Shown: positions 52,730-62,657 of the stretch, in pieces
Layout of the letters: each line of letters begins with the position of its first letter
Position numbering within the stretch: position 1 is the first letter of the stretch
NCBI RefSeq assembly: GCF_001468465.1
Contig: NZ_LNSA01000005.1
Location: 163,325 to 227,324 of the forward strand
Direction: 5' to 3'
Source: Sphingopyxis sp. H115
GTDB taxonomy: Bacteria > Pseudomonadota > Alphaproteobacteria > Sphingomonadales > Sphingomonadaceae
DNA length: 64,000 bases
Notes under the pieces: model-generated
Database searches by the model: none
The model's input: the letters and a program-made list of their open reading frames with translations, nothing else
Told to the model about the DNA's origin: nothing
Translations under genes and position numbers: made by a program

Positions 52730-55033
52730 GTGTCCTTCCAGTATTTTCTGCTTGGCGCCAGCCTGCTCGCGCTGCTCGCCGCCAATCCCGCTCACGCCGA
52801 TACGCTCGAGTCGCCCGGCGCGGACGGCGGTGATTCGGAAATGATCGTCGTCACCGCGCAAAAGCGCGAACAGTCGATCGTCGACGTGCCGATCAGCCTG
52901 TCGGCGTTCGACGCCGAGATGCTCGACAAGATCGGCGCCGACACGCTTGAGGATGTCAGCCTCTACACGGCCGGTTTCGAGGTGCGCGAACAGAGCGTTG
53001 GCGCGCCGGGCTTCATCATCCGCGGCATCACCTCCGATGGGATCGGTGAGCAGCGCGTCTCGATCTATCTCGACGGCGTATCGACCTCGTCGGTCGCGGC
53101 GTCGGCGTTCGAGCTTTACGACATGGAACGGATCGAGATCGCGAAGGGACCGCAATCGACGCTCTTCGGGCGCGGCGCGCTGATCGGCGGGGTCAATGTG
53201 ATCCAGAACAAGGCGGGTGACAATTTCGCGGTCCGCGCTTCGGCGGGGGTCGGCGACTATGGCTATCGCATGGCCGAAGCGATGGCGAACGCGCCGATCG
53301 CCGACGACCTGCTTGCGGTGCGCGTCGCGATGAAGTGGCGCAAGCGCGACGGCTATGTCGAAAATCTCGCCGGCGGCACCGATTTCAACGGGGTCGATAC
53401 GCTGGCCTATCGCGGCGCGCTGCGTTTCACGCCCGCAAGCGGGCTGCGCTTCGACCTCATCTATAACCGCGAGGAAAATACCCCACGCGGTGGCACCGGC
53501 TTCAAGTCGAACGTCTTCCTGCCGCGCGACCCAGTGAGCGGCGCCGTCCTCGGCGACACGAAGCCGCACAGCGGTGTCGTTCTCGGTTCCTTCGCGGGGC
53601 TGGCGGGCGACCGCCTCTATATCGACCGGACATTGAAGGACGTGACGCTGCTCGGCGCGTGGGACATCAACGACGTGCTGACGGTGAATTCGATCACCAG
53701 CTATCGCAAATATCGCAACGTCGAGGCGTTCGACCCCGACGGCACCTTCATGAACATCATCGCGGGTGTCGGCGAAAGCTGGGGCGATCAGACAACGCAG
53801 GAACTGCGCCTGACCTATGATAACAAGGGTGCCTTCACCGGCGTGATCGGCGCTTCCTATGTCGACCTGGCGAACAGTGACCGCTACCTGTTCCAGTTCG
53901 ACGAGCGCGCGACTGCACTGCTCTTTTCGGGCGCCCTCCAGCCCTCGGCGCCGATGGGGCTGACGCAGGCGCAGATTCTTGCCGCGCTCGGCCCGCTTGC
54001 GGGCGCACTCAAGCCCGCGCATCAGGACGATTCGACCTTCGGCGGTGCCGCGAAGACGGTCGATATCTTCGCCGACGGCACCTGGCGTGCGACCGACCGC
54101 CTGTCGTTGACCGCAGGCCTGCGTTGGACGCACGACGACAAAACGGCGACCGTGATCGGCACGCTGCCGAACGGCCCGAGCCGTCTGACGCGCGGCGGAA
54201 TTTTCTTCCAGCCGACGGCCGACGGCGCGTTGCTCTCGGCAGAAAAGAGTTTCAGTGGCTGGAGCTGGCGCGCTGCGGCGCAATATGAGCTCGGCGACAA
54301 CTTCAACGCTTATCTCAGCTACAATCGCGGCCGCCGTTCGCCCGCGCTCAATATCTCGGCGACCGCGCCGGCGTCGGTGGCACCGGCGGAGCTCGTCAAC
54401 AGCTACGAGCTGGGGCTGAAGGGCACCGCGGCGGGCGGCAAGCTGCTGTTCGAGGGCGCCGTCTATTATTTCGACTACAGCAATTTCCAGACGGTCAAGA
54501 CGATCGACGGCACGCTGACCACGGTCAACGCAGGCGAGGCCGAAGCCTATGGTTTCGAGACGCAGGTGCAGGCGAATGCGACAAGCTGGCTCCAGCTTTT
54601 CGCCAACTATTCGTACAATCATGCGCGGCTGACCGGGGGCGCCTATGACGGCAACAGCTTCCGCAATGCGCCCGACCACAGTTTCTCGATGGGCGCCTTT
54701 GTCACCGTGCCGGTCGGCAATGCGGCCGAGGTCTATTTCAACCCGACCTACAGCTGGCAGTCGCGCTTCTTCTTCGATGACGACAACGACCGGTCCGACC
54801 TGCAGCCCGCAGACTTCGCGGTCGACGAAGTCCAGAAGGCCTATGGCCTGCTGAACCTTCGCGCCGGCATTCGCACGCCCGACCAGAAATGGCGGCTTGA
54901 GGTCGCGCTCAAAAATGCGCTCGACGCCAAATATGTCATCGATGCCGGGAATACCGGCGACAATTTCGGCATTCCCAGCTTCATCGCCGGCCAACCGCGC
55001 ATGTTCACCGCCGAAATCGGCTTCCAGTTCTGA
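52730..55033 (+). CDS. TonB-dependent receptor
   Basis: 767 residues from the GTG at 52730 (GAAAGG upstream). The signal peptide ends near NPAHADT. The TonB box/plug reads EMIVVTAQKREQSIVDVPIS, then IIRGITSDGIGEQRV, YDMERIEIAKGPQSTLFGRG and GVNVIQNKAGD, the pattern of the common Sphingomonad receptor group. The barrel ends MFTAEIGFQF. The exported phosphoesterase follows 24 bp later, so the receptor probably takes up a phosphorylated compound or its product. Confidence 0.95.
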   Translation: MSFQYFLLGASLLALLAANPAHADTLESPGADGGDSEMIVVTAQKREQSIVDVPISLSAFDAEMLDKIGADTLEDVSLYTAGFEVREQSVGAPGFIIRGITSDGIGEQRVSIYLDGVSTSSVAASAFELYDMERIEIAKGPQSTLFGRGALIGGVNVIQNKAGDNFAVRASAGVGDYGYRMAEAMANAPIADDLLAVRVAMKWRKRDGYVENLAGGTDFNGVDTLAYRGALRFTPASGLRFDLIYNREENTPRGGTGFKSNVFLPRDPVSGAVLGDTKPHSGVVLGSFAGLAGDRLYIDRTLKDVTLLGAWDINDVLTVNSITSYRKYRNVEAFDPDGTFMNIIAGVGESWGDQTTQELRLTYDNKGAFTGVIGASYVDLANSDRYLFQFDERATALLFSGALQPSAPMGLTQAQILAALGPLAGALKPAHQDDSTFGGAAKTVDIFADGTWRATDRLSLTAGLRWTHDDKTATVIGTLPNGPSRLTRGGIFFQPTADGALLSAEKSFSGWSWRAAAQYELGDNFNAYLSYNRGRRSPALNISATAPASVAPAELVNSYELGLKGTAAGGKLLFEGAVYYFDYSNFQTVKTIDGTLTTVNAGEAEAYGFETQVQANATSWLQLFANYSYNHARLTGGAYDGNSFRNAPDHSFSMGAFVTVPVGNAAEVYFNPTYSWQSRFFFDDDNDRSDLQPADFAVDEVQKAYGLLNLRAGIRTPDQKWRLEVALKNALDAKYVIDAGNTGDNFGIPSFIAGQPRMFTAEIGFQF

Positions 55034-55057
55034 CCCCCCCCGATCGAGGAGATCATC

Positions 55058-56350
55058 ATGAAAATCTTCCACAGTTTCACCCGTCGCGCGGTCCTTGGCT
55101 CGGTGCTCGCGCTCGCGCTCGCCGGTCCCGCCGTCGCCGCCGACGACAGTTTCACCATCGCGGTGATCCCCGACACGCAAAATTACATGGATTACACGCA
55201 TCAGACGGCCGAAGGCTTTCCGTTCGACGCGAACAAGATGTTCTTCGAGCAGATGCAATATATCGCGAACAATGTCGAAAGCGCCGGCGGGGACATTGCC
55301 TTTGTCACCGCGCTCGGCGACATCTGGCAGCACCAGACGCTCGAGATGGATCCGGGCCATGCCGCGCGCGGCTTCAAGCGGGTGCCCAATCCAATCATGG
55401 ATTCGCATTTCGCGCCGACGCCAAGGGTGAAGACGGTCGAAATTCCGGCGGCGAAAAAGGGCTATGACCTCATCGCGGGCAAGGTTCCCTTCTCGGTCGT
55501 GCCGGGGAATCACGACTATGACGCGATGTGGACCGATTCCAATCATCCGCCAGCTGCGGTCTTCAAGGATATGTCGAGCCTCGGCATGCTCCACCCCGGC
55601 GGGCTCACCAATTTCAAGTCGGTCTTCTCCGACAAATCCGACTATTTTCGCGGCAAGAGCTGGTATGTCGCCGCGCACGACGATGGCGCTGACAGCGCGC
55701 AAATCTTCACCGCGGGTGGCTACCGCTTTCTCCACATCGGTCTGCAGTTCGACGCCCCCGACGCGTCGCTCGAATGGGCGGCGTCGGTGATCAAGCTTCA
55801 TCCGGGGCTGCCGACGATCATCTCGACGCATAATTATCTCGACACGCAGGGGCGTCGGCTCTCAAACCCGGCAATCGACAGCCACGCCGTCGACAAGCAG
55901 GACAATAATCCCGAAATGGTATGGGACAAGCTCGTCAGCCAGCACGACCAGATTTTCATGGTTCTTTGCGGCCATCAGCATGCCCAGTCGATGCGCACCG
56001 ACGCGAACCGTTTCGGGCACAAGGTCTATCAGATCCTCTCCGACTATCAGGCGCGCGGCCAGACCGCGAAGGATGCGGGCCGCAAGCTCCAGCAGGGCGA
56101 GGGGATCGGCGACGGTTGGATGCGGCTGATGCGGTTCGACATGGCGCCCGAAACGCCAGTGGTGCATGTAAGCACCTATTCGACCCACTATCGCAAGGCC
56201 AGCCGCGACACGGCAGATTATGTCAACTGGTACAAGGCGCAGGAGCAGCCGCAGCTGAGCGACGCGGCCTATCTCGCGGGCGACGATTTCCGCATCGATC
56301 TCACCGATTTTCGCGCGCGTTTCGACAAGACGGCGCGTATCCGCAAGTAG
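55058..56350 (+). CDS. Exported calcineurin-like metallophosphoesterase
   Basis: 430 residues with a signal peptide (FTRRAVLGSVLALALAG to GPAVAAD; possibly Tat). The metal-binding series is IPDTQNYMD, ALGDIWQH, VPGNHDYDAMW, ISTHNYLD and LCGHQHAQSM, which is the calcineurin-like fold with a dinuclear metal site. The partner of the receptor just upstream; substrate unknown. The gene is not closely similar to the purple-acid-phosphatase-like gene at 34 kb, as it lacks the N-terminal fibronectin-like domain. Confidence 0.9.
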   Translation: MKIFHSFTRRAVLGSVLALALAGPAVAADDSFTIAVIPDTQNYMDYTHQTAEGFPFDANKMFFEQMQYIANNVESAGGDIAFVTALGDIWQHQTLEMDPGHAARGFKRVPNPIMDSHFAPTPRVKTVEIPAAKKGYDLIAGKVPFSVVPGNHDYDAMWTDSNHPPAAVFKDMSSLGMLHPGGLTNFKSVFSDKSDYFRGKSWYVAAHDDGADSAQIFTAGGYRFLHIGLQFDAPDASLEWAASVIKLHPGLPTIISTHNYLDTQGRRLSNPAIDSHAVDKQDNNPEMVWDKLVSQHDQIFMVLCGHQHAQSMRTDANRFGHKVYQILSDYQARGQTAKDAGRKLQQGEGIGDGWMRLMRFDMAPETPVVHVSTYSTHYRKASRDTADYVNWYKAQEQPQLSDAAYLAGDDFRIDLTDFRARFDKTARIRK

Positions 56351-56898
56351 AGAGGCCGTCAAACGGCTCTCGGTGAGTGCGCGGTATTTGCGGATCCTGC
56401 ATCGGCTGCCGCCGCTCGCCGCATAATAGAAGACCGCCGCTCAGGCACACCGCAGCTATGCAGGTCCGCCAACTTCGGCGGGCCTGCGAAGGAGCGTCAT
56501 ATCCAAAGCTGATTCGTCCGCTACCAGCCAGATCAGCTATTCGCATAAAAGATTCGCGAAGCTTGGCGTAGTGGGAGAAGCGTACAAAACTTCGAGCGGT
56601 CAGGCGAACCCGCATCTCGCGCGGGTCAGTGCTGTTCTTTTCGCGATACAACAGGCGGATTGCTTCCAGCTTGTATAATGTGACGGAAACAATGCCGAGA
56701 TACCGCTTTATGCTCTGATAGGTATATTAAAATTATGCATTGTCCAAAAGTAATTGGAAAAAATTTCAATTTTATTTCTGTAACTCTGAAAAGTTTACAT
56801 TAATAACTGAATAAATACAATCAATTATGTAGACAAGTACACTTGTCCCCCTTTTTCCTGCAGAGTCTTCGATGCCCATGAGGTCATGACGGTATATT
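56351..56898. other. Intergenic region between convergent phosphoesterase and sulfatase
   Basis: 548 bp. A small stem (GCCGT/ACGGC at 56355-56367) follows the phosphoesterase stop and may terminate it weakly. A poor copy of the dispersed repeat lies at about 56464-56530. From 56640 on the sequence is unusually AT-rich for this window. No gene is convincing. Confidence 0.5.
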
Positions 56899-58617
56899 TT
56901 ATTGACCGCGTTGATTGTACATTTCGGTCGGGCCAGGATACTCGCGACCATCATCTAGCCCCTTGCCAATTTCTCGCTCCGACAAGGCATTCACCATGGC
57001 GTTCAGTCGCATGACCGTCTTGCGATGCTCCGGATCCATCGCGAGATTGAAGAGTTCTTTCGGATCGGCGTGGGTATCGTATAGCTCAAGGTCGTTGCGA
57101 TCATTCAGGGTCTTCCAGTCGGACGGCATATGGTGATGAGCCGGCGCGAAATAGCGCGCGAACTTCCAGCGCCCATCATGCACGCCGCGGTGTAGTCTGC
57201 GCTTCGACAAGTCGTAGATCGCACTATAATCGGGCACTTTCTCGCCGGGCGGGCGAGGCCCCACGACGCGCGACGAATTGGGTTCCCACATATGCGCGAC
57301 AGCATAATTGAAGAAATGTCCGCGCTTGTCGCGTTCGGTAGCTTCGCTCGGAGACGACAGCAGCGCCGATACATCGACGCCGGGCAGGTTCGGGAAGCGG
57401 TTGCGCCCTTCATCGGCAGACAGTCCTGCCAGCGTCATCAGCGTCGGCGCGATGTCGATCGCGCCCATCAGCCCTTTAGTCGTCCGGCCGCCCGCATGGT
57501 CGGGATGCGCTATGATCATCGGGATATTCGTCTCTTCGCGATAGATGGTGCCCGCCTTCTGCCGAAGGCCGTGGGCCGCGGCGCGTTCGCCATGATCGCT
57601 CGTGTACATGATGATCGTATTGTCGATCTGACCGCTCGTTTTGAGCGCCCACAAAAGCTGGCCAAGCCGGCGATCCACATCCCGAAGGCAGTTGTAGTAG
57701 TAATTGTTGAAACGGTGCCAGCTGTCGAGATCGGACAGTGGGATGGGGCCGTAGAACAGGTCGTTGAGACGCTGGATGCCGCGATGCGCCTCGGGCTTCG
57801 TCGACAGATCGTCCTTATAGAAGCTTTCGGGAAGGTCGAATTTATTGTCGACCTCGTAAATCGGGTCACCCGGCTCGCGGCGCAGCGGGGCAAGGATGTC
57901 TGGATGCGTGCGATGCTTCGCCTGTTCGCCAGTCGCGTCGTAAAACATGATGTCATGAGGGTTGATCAGCCCTACGACCATGAACCAAGGCTTTCCGCCT
58001 GCCTTGTCGCGGCGCACGAAGTCGAAGATGCTGCGCGCCGCATCGCCCGCAACATACATATCGGCACGATACCCGTCCCAGGTCAGACCTAGTTCTTCGC
58101 CATCAAAACCATAATCGTGGAACCCGTATTTCTCCATCGCGCGTTCGGTGCTGGGGTAAACACCGCCGGGCACGCGGTTCCAGTTACGCTCGAAGTTCAT
58201 GCGGCTAAGGTGCCATTTGCCCTTGTAGCTGGTGTAATAACCCGCCGCTTGCATCATATGTCCGAGTGTCGGCATGTCCTCAGCTGCAACCGGATTGGGG
58301 GCGTTGTCGCTGTTGAGGAACAGTCCGGTCTGCTGCGTATGATGCCCCTGAAAAATGGTCGAACGCGAAGGCGTGCAGGGCGTGGTGTGGACATGATAGT
58401 TTTCCACCAGCATCCCGCGTTCCAGCAACTCACGGTGCGCCGGCAATTTTTCGAGCAGCCCTGCGGGATAGCTTGCGATGCCTTGTTCCTGATCGGTCAC
58501 GATCATCAGGACGTTTAATTTCTTACCGCTTCTGGCAATGGCAGGCATTGCCAGCCCCCCAGCAGCCATTGCCCCCATGCCGCCAACAAAGGTGCGGCGA
58601 TCAACGTTCCAATTCAT
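56899..58617 (-). CDS. Tat-exported sulfatase
   Basis: 572 residues. DRRTFVGGMGAMAAGG (6-21) is a Tat signal. The sulfatase core begins LNVLMIVTDQEQG and carries CTPSR with Cys81, the C-x-P-S-R motif whose Cys is converted to formylglycine, then GKWHLS and TSDHGERAAAHG for metal and sulfate binding. It hydrolyses sulfate esters in the periplasm; the polymer or steroid target is unknown. It follows the TonB receptor by 26 bp in the same operon, so the receptor likely imports the sulfated compound. The maturase is not in the window. Confidence 0.93.
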   Translation of the reverse strand: MNWNVDRRTFVGGMGAMAAGGLAMPAIARSGKKLNVLMIVTDQEQGIASYPAGLLEKLPAHRELLERGMLVENYHVHTTPCTPSRSTIFQGHHTQQTGLFLNSDNAPNPVAAEDMPTLGHMMQAAGYYTSYKGKWHLSRMNFERNWNRVPGGVYPSTERAMEKYGFHDYGFDGEELGLTWDGYRADMYVAGDAARSIFDFVRRDKAGGKPWFMVVGLINPHDIMFYDATGEQAKHRTHPDILAPLRREPGDPIYEVDNKFDLPESFYKDDLSTKPEAHRGIQRLNDLFYGPIPLSDLDSWHRFNNYYYNCLRDVDRRLGQLLWALKTSGQIDNTIIMYTSDHGERAAAHGLRQKAGTIYREETNIPMIIAHPDHAGGRTTKGLMGAIDIAPTLMTLAGLSADEGRNRFPNLPGVDVSALLSSPSEATERDKRGHFFNYAVAHMWEPNSSRVVGPRPPGEKVPDYSAIYDLSKRRLHRGVHDGRWKFARYFAPAHHHMPSDWKTLNDRNDLELYDTHADPKELFNLAMDPEHRKTVMRLNAMVNALSEREIGKGLDDGREYPGPTEMYNQRGQ

Positions 58618-58643
58618 CCCGTGTCTCCTGAAAGCGCTGTTCG

Positions 58644-60923
58644 TCAGAACTTGAACGAGAAATCGACGCCGAACTCACGCGGTGCCTGATAGAATTGAGA
58701 AATCGGTGTCGCGCCGGCGTTGGTTGCGCCCGAAATCACGTCCTGGTCGGAGAGATTGGTCCCGTAGAGCGTTACTTTCCAACGTTCGTCCTCGCCGGCA
58801 ACCGCGATGCTCGCGTTGAGCAGCACCACTTCGTTCCGATAGTAGCCAGAGAGGTTGCTGCGCCCCCAGGTATTGAAACGCGACGAGTAGCGCGCGTCGC
58901 CGTGGAGCTTCACTTCACCGAACGATACAGGGATCGCGTAGTCGATCGAGAGGCTGCCGCTCCATTCGGGCGCGTTGGCGAGGTCGAGACCCGAGGAATC
59001 GGTCGGCACGGCGAAAGTGCCATTGGGCACGCCATTGATCAGGATCGGCACTGCCGGGGCGCATTGACCGGGTTCGGGCGCGCCATTGGTAAAGACGCCG
59101 TTCGTGTCGGCGCAAAAATCGGTATAGCGCGCATCGAGATAGGCGACATTCGCCCCGATCGTAAGCCCCGAAGCCGGTCGAAGCAGGCTCTCGATCTCGA
59201 ATCCGGAGATTTTCGCCGCGGCAATGTTCGTGGTGATGTTCTCCGCGCGCACCGCTCCCATCCGGGTAACCGAGCTTTGCAGGTCACGGTATTTGTTGAC
59301 GAAGCCCGCGATGTTGAGCCGCAGCAGCCGGTCGAAGAGATCACTCTTTATCCCGATCTCGTAAGCAGTGACGCGCTCCGGATTATAGGGGCCGATATTC
59401 TCGGGGATCGTGCCGCGCGAGTTAAATCCGCCAGCCTTGTAGCCTTGCGAATAATTGGCATAGATCATGGCGTCCGGCGAGAGTTCGTAATTGACGGTCA
59501 ACCGCGGCGTGAATTCCGACCAATTCGCCTTGAGGTTGCTCGTGAACGATGAAATCTGGTTACCGTTGACAAAAACCTGCGATGAAATGTCATAATCCTT
59601 GCTGTCGTGGCTGTAGCGCCCGCCAATCGACAGCGTGAGCCCCTCCGCTGGATGCGCGTTCACCAGCGCAAAGACGGCATAGCTTTCCGTGTCCTGGTTG
59701 AGCTGCGCCAGTGTCGTGGTCGTCGGATTTGCCAGAACAGTGTTAAACTGCCGCCATTGATCGGTCTGATAATAGACGCCGACGACAAAATCGACCGGCT
59801 CGCCTGCCGGCGAGACATAGCGGAGTTCGCCGCTTTTCGACTTGCCGCTGAAGTCGCGCGTGACGTCTAGCTGTGGGGCGGGTGTTATAAGGCCGTCGAA
59901 ATCGCCGCGCGTGACATAGTCGAGGTGCCGATAACCCAGTACGGCGGAAATCGTGCCCCAGCCGACATCCAGGTTCGAATTCCACGAGCCGCCATAGCTT
60001 TCGGTGTTGGCGAAGGGATCGAATAACACCGCGGCCTTGCGAACGTCGGTCTTGACCTCGTCGGGAAGCAAATCCCAGTTCGGGTCGCCATTGTCGAGCA
60101 CATGAGGGGCCGGACCCGTCGTTTTCTGTTTGAGCCAATCAACGATCAGCGTCGAATCGAACGATCCACCCCGGTCATATTCCAGTGCACCACGCACCGA
60201 CTTCACATTGGCGCCGTTCAACCGGTTGCCGGTGATGACGTTGCGGCTGTAGCCATTGTAATCACGAAAATTCACGGCAACTTTTGCCGCAAGCGCATCG
60301 TCAGCAAAGCGTCCCGAGTTGAGCTTGCCGCGAAACTGTTTGAGTCCGAACGATCCGAACGACACGCGTGCCTCGCCGCCGAAATCGTCCGTGGGGCGCG
60401 AACTGATCACATTGAGCGTGCCGGCGAGGTTGTTTTTGCCGAAAAGCACGCCTTGGGGACCCTTCAGGATTTCGATGCGTTCCACATCGAACAGATCGAG
60501 CATCGTGCTCGACACGAAGGGGATGTAGACTCCATCGATAATCGTGCTGACCTTCGGGTCGGCATTCGGGTCGGGATCCGACGTATTCATGCCTCGAATT
60601 GAGATCATGGGAACATTGGCAACGAGGCCCTGCGTCTGCAGGACGACGTTGGGAGCCAGCCCGTTCAGACTGGTGATATTGGTGCTGCCACTCGCTTCAA
60701 CCATGTCAGAGTTGAACGCTGAGATGGCGATAGGCACATCCTGTACGCTCTCGGAGCGGCGCTGCGCGGTAACGAGAATCTCGCCGTAGGGATCGTCGCC
60801 CGCCGACCCGCTTTCGCCTTCGCCAACGCTCGCAGCACTTGCCGTCGGCTCGGTTTGCGCCTGAACGGGCATTGCCATCAATGCAACGGCCGCGGTCGAA
60901 AGCATAAGAACAGTGCTTTTCAT
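58644..60923 (-). CDS. TonB-dependent receptor paired with sulfatase
   Basis: 759 residues from the ATG at 60923 with GGGAGG upstream. The signal peptide ends near MPVQAQT. The plug reads GEILVTAQRRSESVQDVPIA, SIRGMNTSDPDPNADPKVST, DVERIEILKGPQGVLFGKNN and GTLNVISSRPTD. The barrel ends REFGVDFSFKF. First gene of the receptor-sulfatase operon. A sulfated carbohydrate or similar is the inferred substrate. Confidence 0.95.
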   Translation of the reverse strand: MKSTVLMLSTAAVALMAMPVQAQTEPTASAASVGEGESGSAGDDPYGEILVTAQRRSESVQDVPIAISAFNSDMVEASGSTNITSLNGLAPNVVLQTQGLVANVPMISIRGMNTSDPDPNADPKVSTIIDGVYIPFVSSTMLDLFDVERIEILKGPQGVLFGKNNLAGTLNVISSRPTDDFGGEARVSFGSFGLKQFRGKLNSGRFADDALAAKVAVNFRDYNGYSRNVITGNRLNGANVKSVRGALEYDRGGSFDSTLIVDWLKQKTTGPAPHVLDNGDPNWDLLPDEVKTDVRKAAVLFDPFANTESYGGSWNSNLDVGWGTISAVLGYRHLDYVTRGDFDGLITPAPQLDVTRDFSGKSKSGELRYVSPAGEPVDFVVGVYYQTDQWRQFNTVLANPTTTTLAQLNQDTESYAVFALVNAHPAEGLTLSIGGRYSHDSKDYDISSQVFVNGNQISSFTSNLKANWSEFTPRLTVNYELSPDAMIYANYSQGYKAGGFNSRGTIPENIGPYNPERVTAYEIGIKSDLFDRLLRLNIAGFVNKYRDLQSSVTRMGAVRAENITTNIAAAKISGFEIESLLRPASGLTIGANVAYLDARYTDFCADTNGVFTNGAPEPGQCAPAVPILINGVPNGTFAVPTDSSGLDLANAPEWSGSLSIDYAIPVSFGEVKLHGDARYSSRFNTWGRSNLSGYYRNEVVLLNASIAVAGEDERWKVTLYGTNLSDQDVISGATNAGATPISQFYQAPREFGVDFSFKF

Positions 60924-61514
60924 CGAATTTCCTCCCATATCGCGGACGAACTGCTCCCTTTCCGCACGCGTCATCGCGGCGGAAATGCGGCTAGCGCATC
61001 CGGCCTGTTTTTCGGGATGAGGTGATTGGGCGACTGCCTGCTCCGTCCGGCGGCGCGGGATTTCGTCGATCCCCTACTCGCGCCGTCGATATATCCTCTG
61101 TTCCCACACTAGGCATATCACCTTGCAAAAATACTTCAAGTACTAAGTAATTTCGCGAAGAGGGATGATCGCAGGCTCGAATGCCGGCCGAAAGGTTGGT
61201 GCAAAGCGGCAGGTAGTGCCGCGGCAAATATGGGCAATTCGCTTCCCCGGATCGAGAGCATCCGCTTTGGAACAGGGTGCATTTCGATCTTGCGATCGAC
61301 AGCAAGGCGAGCGGCTAACCTGGTGAAGATAAGGATCGGCTACTTGTCACCCGCGGTCAGATGAGAACGCGGGCGAAGGTGATCCAGCAGGAGACTGGTC
61401 GACCAGTTCAACACATCCCGACATTTTGAGGTATCGCCTCGCCCCATCCGCGTTTCCCGATGGTAAACGCGCGTTTAACCATGTTGCTGAAGCCAATTCT
61501 CACTTCGCTTCGGC
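60924..61514. other. Intergenic region upstream of divergent receptor and LapG-like genes
   Basis: 591 bp. It contains the palindrome AAACGCGCGTTT with flanking TGGT/AACCA near 61461 and no convincing gene; a 104-codon minus-strand frame at 60991-61305 has Cys/Pro-rich atypical composition and no family. Confidence 0.5.
61475..61482 (+). promoter_or_regulatory. Candidate CtrA half-site
   Basis: TTAACCAT, the CtrA half-motif known in Alphaproteobacteria, lies 33-45 bp before the LapG-like start, next to the AAACGCGCGTTT palindrome. A single half-site is weak evidence. Confidence 0.3.
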
Positions 61515-62657
61515 ATGCCTTGCGCCATGTTCGCGCGGTTCCGCCTGTCAGCTTTCATCAGCGTCGCCGCGCTCGGGCTCGCCACCTGCACGCTCGCGAT
61601 GCCCGCGACTGCGCACGCTGTCGAGGGGCCTGCGGCGAAAATGGCGAACGCCAAGCTTGCGATCGGCAGCGCCTGTCAAGCCCGCGTCGCTTTGCCACCG
61701 CCGAGCGCCGAATTTGCGGACGCCCGGGAAGGCGGGTCGCAGGCACCAAGCGCGCTCGACCGGATCCGCATGAGCCAGGAACGCGCGACCCCAGCGGTCG
61801 ATGTCGCGCCGGCGGGCGGTGATCCGGCGGCTGTCCGGCCGATTGCGGCGGACGCCAGCCGCCTTTTCCAATCGGATCGGCCGGTCACCGCCTCGGCGCG
61901 TATCGATTGCGGCGCGCCGGCTCCGCTGCGCGCGGCCCTTGCTCTGGATGAGGACAGCGAGCTGGGCACATTGGCGATCCCGGTCGAAACGACGCGCTTC
62001 GACGATCGTTGGACCCGCGTTCGCCGCGCGCCTGCCGCCCGCCTGATGCGGGCCGAGCTCGATCGCGCCGCCGTAAGCCGCGGCCTTGGCGAGGCCGCGA
62101 CGCTCGAGCGCGTCAACCAGTGGGTCAACCGGCGGATCGCCTATATCGGTGATGAAGGCAACTATCGGCAACGCGACTTCTGGGCGACCGCCGCCGAAAC
62201 CGTGGCGCGGGGCAGCGGCGATTGCGAGGATTTCGCGATCCTGAAAATGCACATGCTGCGCGCAGCGGGTATCGACGACGACCGCATGAAACTCGTCCTG
62301 CTGCGCGACCTCGCGATCAACGCCGACCATGCGTTTCTGATGGTGCGGTCGGAAGCGGGCTGGGTCGTGCTCGATAATATGACCGACCGCATCTACGACG
62401 GACGCCAGGCAAATGGCGTCCGCCCGATCATGTCGTTCAGCGGCGACCGGCGCTGGATCCATGGTTATCGCGACGCGGTGGCGACAAAGGCATCGATGGT
62501 TGCCTTGGGCAGCCCGCCCGCCACCGCAGGCGGAGGCAGATCCTTCAAGACCGATGCGGTGCACGCTGAGGGGATCAAGCTTGCGTCGGCGCCCGTTTCG
62601 ATCGGGATTGACCTGTCTCGACTATTCGTGGGAGCGTTCACGCGCGGCGCCCGATAA
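61515..62657 (+). CDS. Transglutaminase-like cysteine peptidase (BTLCP/LapG-like)
   Basis: 380 residues; a start at 61527 (MFARFRLSAF) is also possible. A signal peptide ends near ATAHAVEG. The catalytic domain (about 175-330) has VNQWVNRRIAYIGDE, catalytic Cys in GSGDCEDFAIL, His in NADHAFLMV and Asp in VVLDNMTD, the bacterial transglutaminase-like cysteine proteinase set. LapG, a family member, cuts giant surface adhesins to release biofilm cells. The N-terminal ~140 residues form an unrecognised low-similarity region. No adhesin or LapD partner is in the window. Confidence 0.85.
   Translation: MPCAMFARFRLSAFISVAALGLATCTLAMPATAHAVEGPAAKMANAKLAIGSACQARVALPPPSAEFADAREGGSQAPSALDRIRMSQERATPAVDVAPAGGDPAAVRPIAADASRLFQSDRPVTASARIDCGAPAPLRAALALDEDSELGTLAIPVETTRFDDRWTRVRRAPAARLMRAELDRAAVSRGLGEAATLERVNQWVNRRIAYIGDEGNYRQRDFWATAAETVARGSGDCEDFAILKMHMLRAAGIDDDRMKLVLLRDLAINADHAFLMVRSEAGWVVLDNMTDRIYDGRQANGVRPIMSFSGDRRWIHGYRDAVATKASMVALGSPPATAGGGRSFKTDAVHAEGIKLASAPVSIGIDLSRLFVGAFTRGAR

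Noticed and set aside
52583..55831. A 1082-codon minus-strand frame opposite the TonB receptor and phosphoesterase
   Set aside because: Antisense shadow of two well-supported genes.
60991..61305. A 104-codon minus-strand frame upstream of the sulfatase-receptor operon
   Set aside because: Cys/Pro-rich composition unlike neighbours and no start signal; more likely promoter DNA.
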